Shown: positions 5,430-6,757 of the stretch, piece by piece
How the letters are laid out: each line of letters starts with the position of its first letter
Position numbering within the stretch: the stretch's first letter is position 1
NCBI GenBank assembly: GCA_025927435.1
Contig: JAICLM010000112.1
Span: 1-6,757 of the forward strand
Reading direction: 5' to 3'
DNA from: Thermoleophilia bacterium
Lineage (GTDB): Bacteria; Actinomycetota; Thermoleophilia; Gaiellales; Gaiellaceae
Length of the DNA: 6,757 nucleotides
Position numbers and translations under genes: made by a program
Notes under the pieces: model-generated
Databases searched by the model: none
Seen by the model: the letters and a program-made list of their open reading frames with translations, nothing else
What the model was told of the DNA's origin: nothing

Positions 5430-6441
5430 CGGCCTCGCCGGCGGCGAACAGGTCCTCCAGCGCCCGGATCTCGTCCGGCGAGCCCACGCCGATCAGCACA
5501 TCGCCGATCTCGATCGGGGTGTCCGGCTCCGGGGTCGTGTCGAAACTGCCGTCCGCCTTCCGCAGCGCGATCACGATCGCTCCCGTCTCGTGCCGGATGC
5601 GGAGCTCGCGGATCGTCCGCCCCGCCGCCGCGCACGTCTGGCGAACCTCGATCTCGGCGAGCTGGAGATCCGGGCCGGTCGCCGTCGTCACCACGTCGAG
5701 GAACGCGGTCACCTGGGGCTTGAGCACGAGGTTCGCCATCACCTGTCCTGCGGTCGTGTACGGGAGCACGACGCGGTCGGCACCCGCGAGGGTCAGCTTC
5801 TTCTCGGCATCGGCGCCGGAGGCACGCGCGACGATCGTCAGGTCGGGACGCGCCGAGCGGGCCGAGAGCACGACGTAGAGGTTGTCCGCGTCGTCGTCGG
5901 AGGCGGCCACGAGCCCCTGCGCACGCTCGAGGCCTGCCTTGCGCAGGTTGTCGTCATGCGTCGCGTCGCCCTCGACGAGGAGGGCCCGATCCTCCCGGGC
6001 CGCCGCGACCGCATCCTCGTGGAAGTCGAGCACGACGAACGGGACGTCCGCTGCGCGGAACTCCTCGGCGACGCGCTGCCCCACGCGTCCGTAGCCGCAG
6101 ATGATGAAGTGGTCGTGCAGGTGGTGGATCGTCCGCTCCCTTCGGCGCTCGGCCAGCGCGCCCGTAAGGACGCCGCCGGCGATCGACTCGAAGATAACCG
6201 CACCCGCGTAGGCGATGAGGGTCACGCCGGCAATCACGAGGACGAGCGAGACCATCCGCGCGCTGTCGCTCTTCGGAACCGAGTCGAGCCCGGTGAGCGT
6301 GACGGTCACGGCCGAGCGGTAGAGCGACTGGAACCACGGCTCGTGCAGCGTCTGCCGGAAGGCGACCGTCCCGGCGACCAGCGTGAGCGCGACCGCGACG
6401 AGCAGTCGCGCAGCCTGACGGGGACGGACGTTCGGATCCAT
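5419..6441 (-). CDS. Two-TM potassium-channel-like protein with RCK (TrkA) domains
   Basis: A 340-residue membrane protein. A short cytoplasmic N-terminus leads to TM1 (about 11-28), a pore-loop-like segment (about 36-56), TM2 (about 62-84) and then a soluble RCK part. The RCK_N Rossmann domain (about 111-240) has the dinucleotide motif G116-Y-G-R-V-G121 and an acidic residue ending the second strand (V-V-L-D139). RCK_C is at about 258-332. This is the architecture of MthK/Kch-type ligand-gated potassium channels. The expected filter T-V-G-Y-G-D is replaced by T-L-T-G-L-D-S-V-P (48-56), without GYG, so ion selectivity or conduction is doubtful. The ATG at 6441 is preferred: an in-frame GTG at 6483 would add 14 residues and overlap the divergent gene. 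The end overlaps the arginyl-tRNA synthetase start by 11 bp, making it first gene of the operon. It could be a K+ channel, a channel of changed selectivity, or a nucleotide sensor. Confidence 0.86.
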   Translation of the reverse strand: MDPNVRPRQAARLLVAVALTLVAGTVAFRQTLHEPWFQSLYRSAVTVTLTGLDSVPKSDSARMVSLVLVIAGVTLIAYAGAVIFESIAGGVLTGALAERRRERTIHHLHDHFIICGYGRVGQRVAEEFRAADVPFVVLDFHEDAVAAAREDRALLVEGDATHDDNLRKAGLERAQGLVAASDDDADNLYVVLSARSARPDLTIVARASGADAEKKLTLAGADRVVLPYTTAGQVMANLVLKPQVTAFLDVVTTATGPDLQLAEIEVRQTCAAAGRTIRELRIRHETGAIVIALRKADGSFDTTPEPDTPIEIGDVLIGVGSPDEIRALEDLFAAGEAVAG

Positions 6442-6458
6442 GCTCCTAGTATGTGGCC
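6442..6458. promoter_or_regulatory. 17-bp divergent intergenic region with overlapping -10 candidates
   Basis: Only 17 bases separate the two start codons. On the plus strand TAGTAT (6447-6452) fits the actinobacterial -10 form TANNNT and lies six bases before the DUF3467 ATG, the spacing expected of a leaderless transcript. On the minus strand CATACT (6453-6448) lies six bases before the channel ATG. AGGAG directly precedes that ATG with one base between, too close for normal Shine-Dalgarno use. No clear -35 element is visible, and any such element would lie inside the opposite gene. Confidence 0.4.
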
Positions 6459-6757
6459 ATGGAAGAAGACGAGCTCGGCCCACCCGACCCGGACTCGGAC
6501 GAGCGGCGGCTCAACATCCAGATGCCCGCCGAGCTCGTGGGCGGCACGTACGCGAACTTCGCGAACGTCAGCTTCTCGCCGTACGAGTTCACCCTGACCT
6601 TTGCCCGCATCGAGCACGAGGTCGAGGAGGGCGACGTACCCGGCGCGGTCGTCGCCAGGGTCAACGCCTCGGCGCGGTTCATCCCCGAGCTGATCGCGGC
6701 GCTGCAGGACTCGTACTCGAAGTACGTGACGCGCGAAGGCATCCGGAATCTGCCCGA
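6459..6757 (+). CDS. DUF3467 protein, partial at right edge
   Basis: Ninety-nine complete codons are visible before the window ends. After a hydrophilic, acidic N-terminus (about 1-17), the conserved core opens with R-L-N-I-Q-M-P-A-E (17-25) and continues with G-G-T-Y-A-N-F-A-N-V-S-F-S (28-40), a Y-E-F-T-L-T-F-A-R strand and the A-R-V-N-A-S-A-R-F-I-P segment before an A-L-x-x-x-Y-x-K-Y helix. This pattern matches DUF3467, a family of about 100-residue proteins of unknown function widespread in bacteria. Most of the family's usual length is present, so probably only a short tail is cut off. The ATG at 6459 is chosen because the core begins within 17 codons of it. The other ATG, inside the core at 6522, would remove the conserved start. 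No ribosome site is seen and a -10-like TAGTAT suggests leaderless translation. Transcribed away from the channel operon. Confidence 0.85.
   Translation, partial: MEEDELGPPDPDSDERRLNIQMPAELVGGTYANFANVSFSPYEFTLTFARIEHEVEEGDVPGAVVARVNASARFIPELIAALQDSYSKYVTREGIRNLP

Noticed and set aside
4239..5723. 494-codon plus-strand open frame over argS and the channel gene
   Set aside because: Composition typical of antisense shadows in high-GC DNA (Val/Arg/Asp/Glu-rich); the opposite strand has firm family matches.
6442..6483. Channel gene starting at the upstream GTG (6483)
   Set aside because: It would overlap the start of the divergent DUF3467 gene and add an N-terminal piece that adds no family match. 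The ATG at 6441 is more economical, though not proven.
5410..6597. 395-codon plus-strand open frame over the channel gene
   Set aside because: Antisense shadow. It also conflicts with the DUF3467 frame starting at 6459.

Overview
The window is very GC-rich, densely packed bacterial DNA with strong G/C bias at third codon positions. Its genes resemble those of high-GC Actinobacteria. The PASTA-type protein tail, a GlpX-type fructose bisphosphatase with an actinobacterial-looking N-terminus, tRNA genes without an encoded CCA, and likely leaderless genes all fit that group. I suspect a deep-branching lineage such as Thermoleophilia (Gaiella/Solirubrobacter-like), but this is inference from family resemblance, not a database match.

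Layout, left to right. Bases 1-284 hold no intact gene. They end in a recognisable PASTA-domain tail (about 151-261, plus strand) whose upstream half appears to lie in another frame. A tRNA-Gly(CCC) follows on the minus strand (285-357). A 69-bp gap, probably holding divergent promoters, leads to a plus-strand pair: class I fructose-bisphosphate aldolase (427-1458) and a homocysteine S-methyltransferase family protein (1455-2363), joined by an ATGA overlap. Only 3 bp separate the end of that pair from the end of a four-gene minus-strand operon. Read in transcription order from the right, the operon is a two-TM RCK/TrkA-type potassium-channel-like protein (6441-5419), arginyl-tRNA synthetase (5429-3909), GlpX class II fructose-1,6-bisphosphatase (3904-2912) and a single-domain cupin (2900-2367). 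These four genes overlap or sit within about 11 bp of each other. A divergent DUF3467 gene starts 17 bp from the channel gene and runs off the right edge.

How the genes relate: aldolase and GlpX fructose bisphosphatase act on the same metabolite, fructose-1,6-bisphosphate, and lie in two convergent operons whose stop codons nearly touch. Cross-interference by transcriptional read-through is therefore plausible. The other genes (arginyl-tRNA synthetase, K+ channel/RCK, cupin, methyltransferase, DUF3467) do not form an obvious single pathway. I see no mobile element, CRISPR array, phage gene or defence system.

The most notable observation is that the arginyl-tRNA synthetase has an intact fold and a canonical KMSK loop, but its class I HIGH catalytic signature reads Thr-Val-Ala-Ser. 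The channel-like protein likewise has the potassium-channel layout but lacks the GYG selectivity-filter signature. Both were checked at the codon level and both lie in fully open frames.
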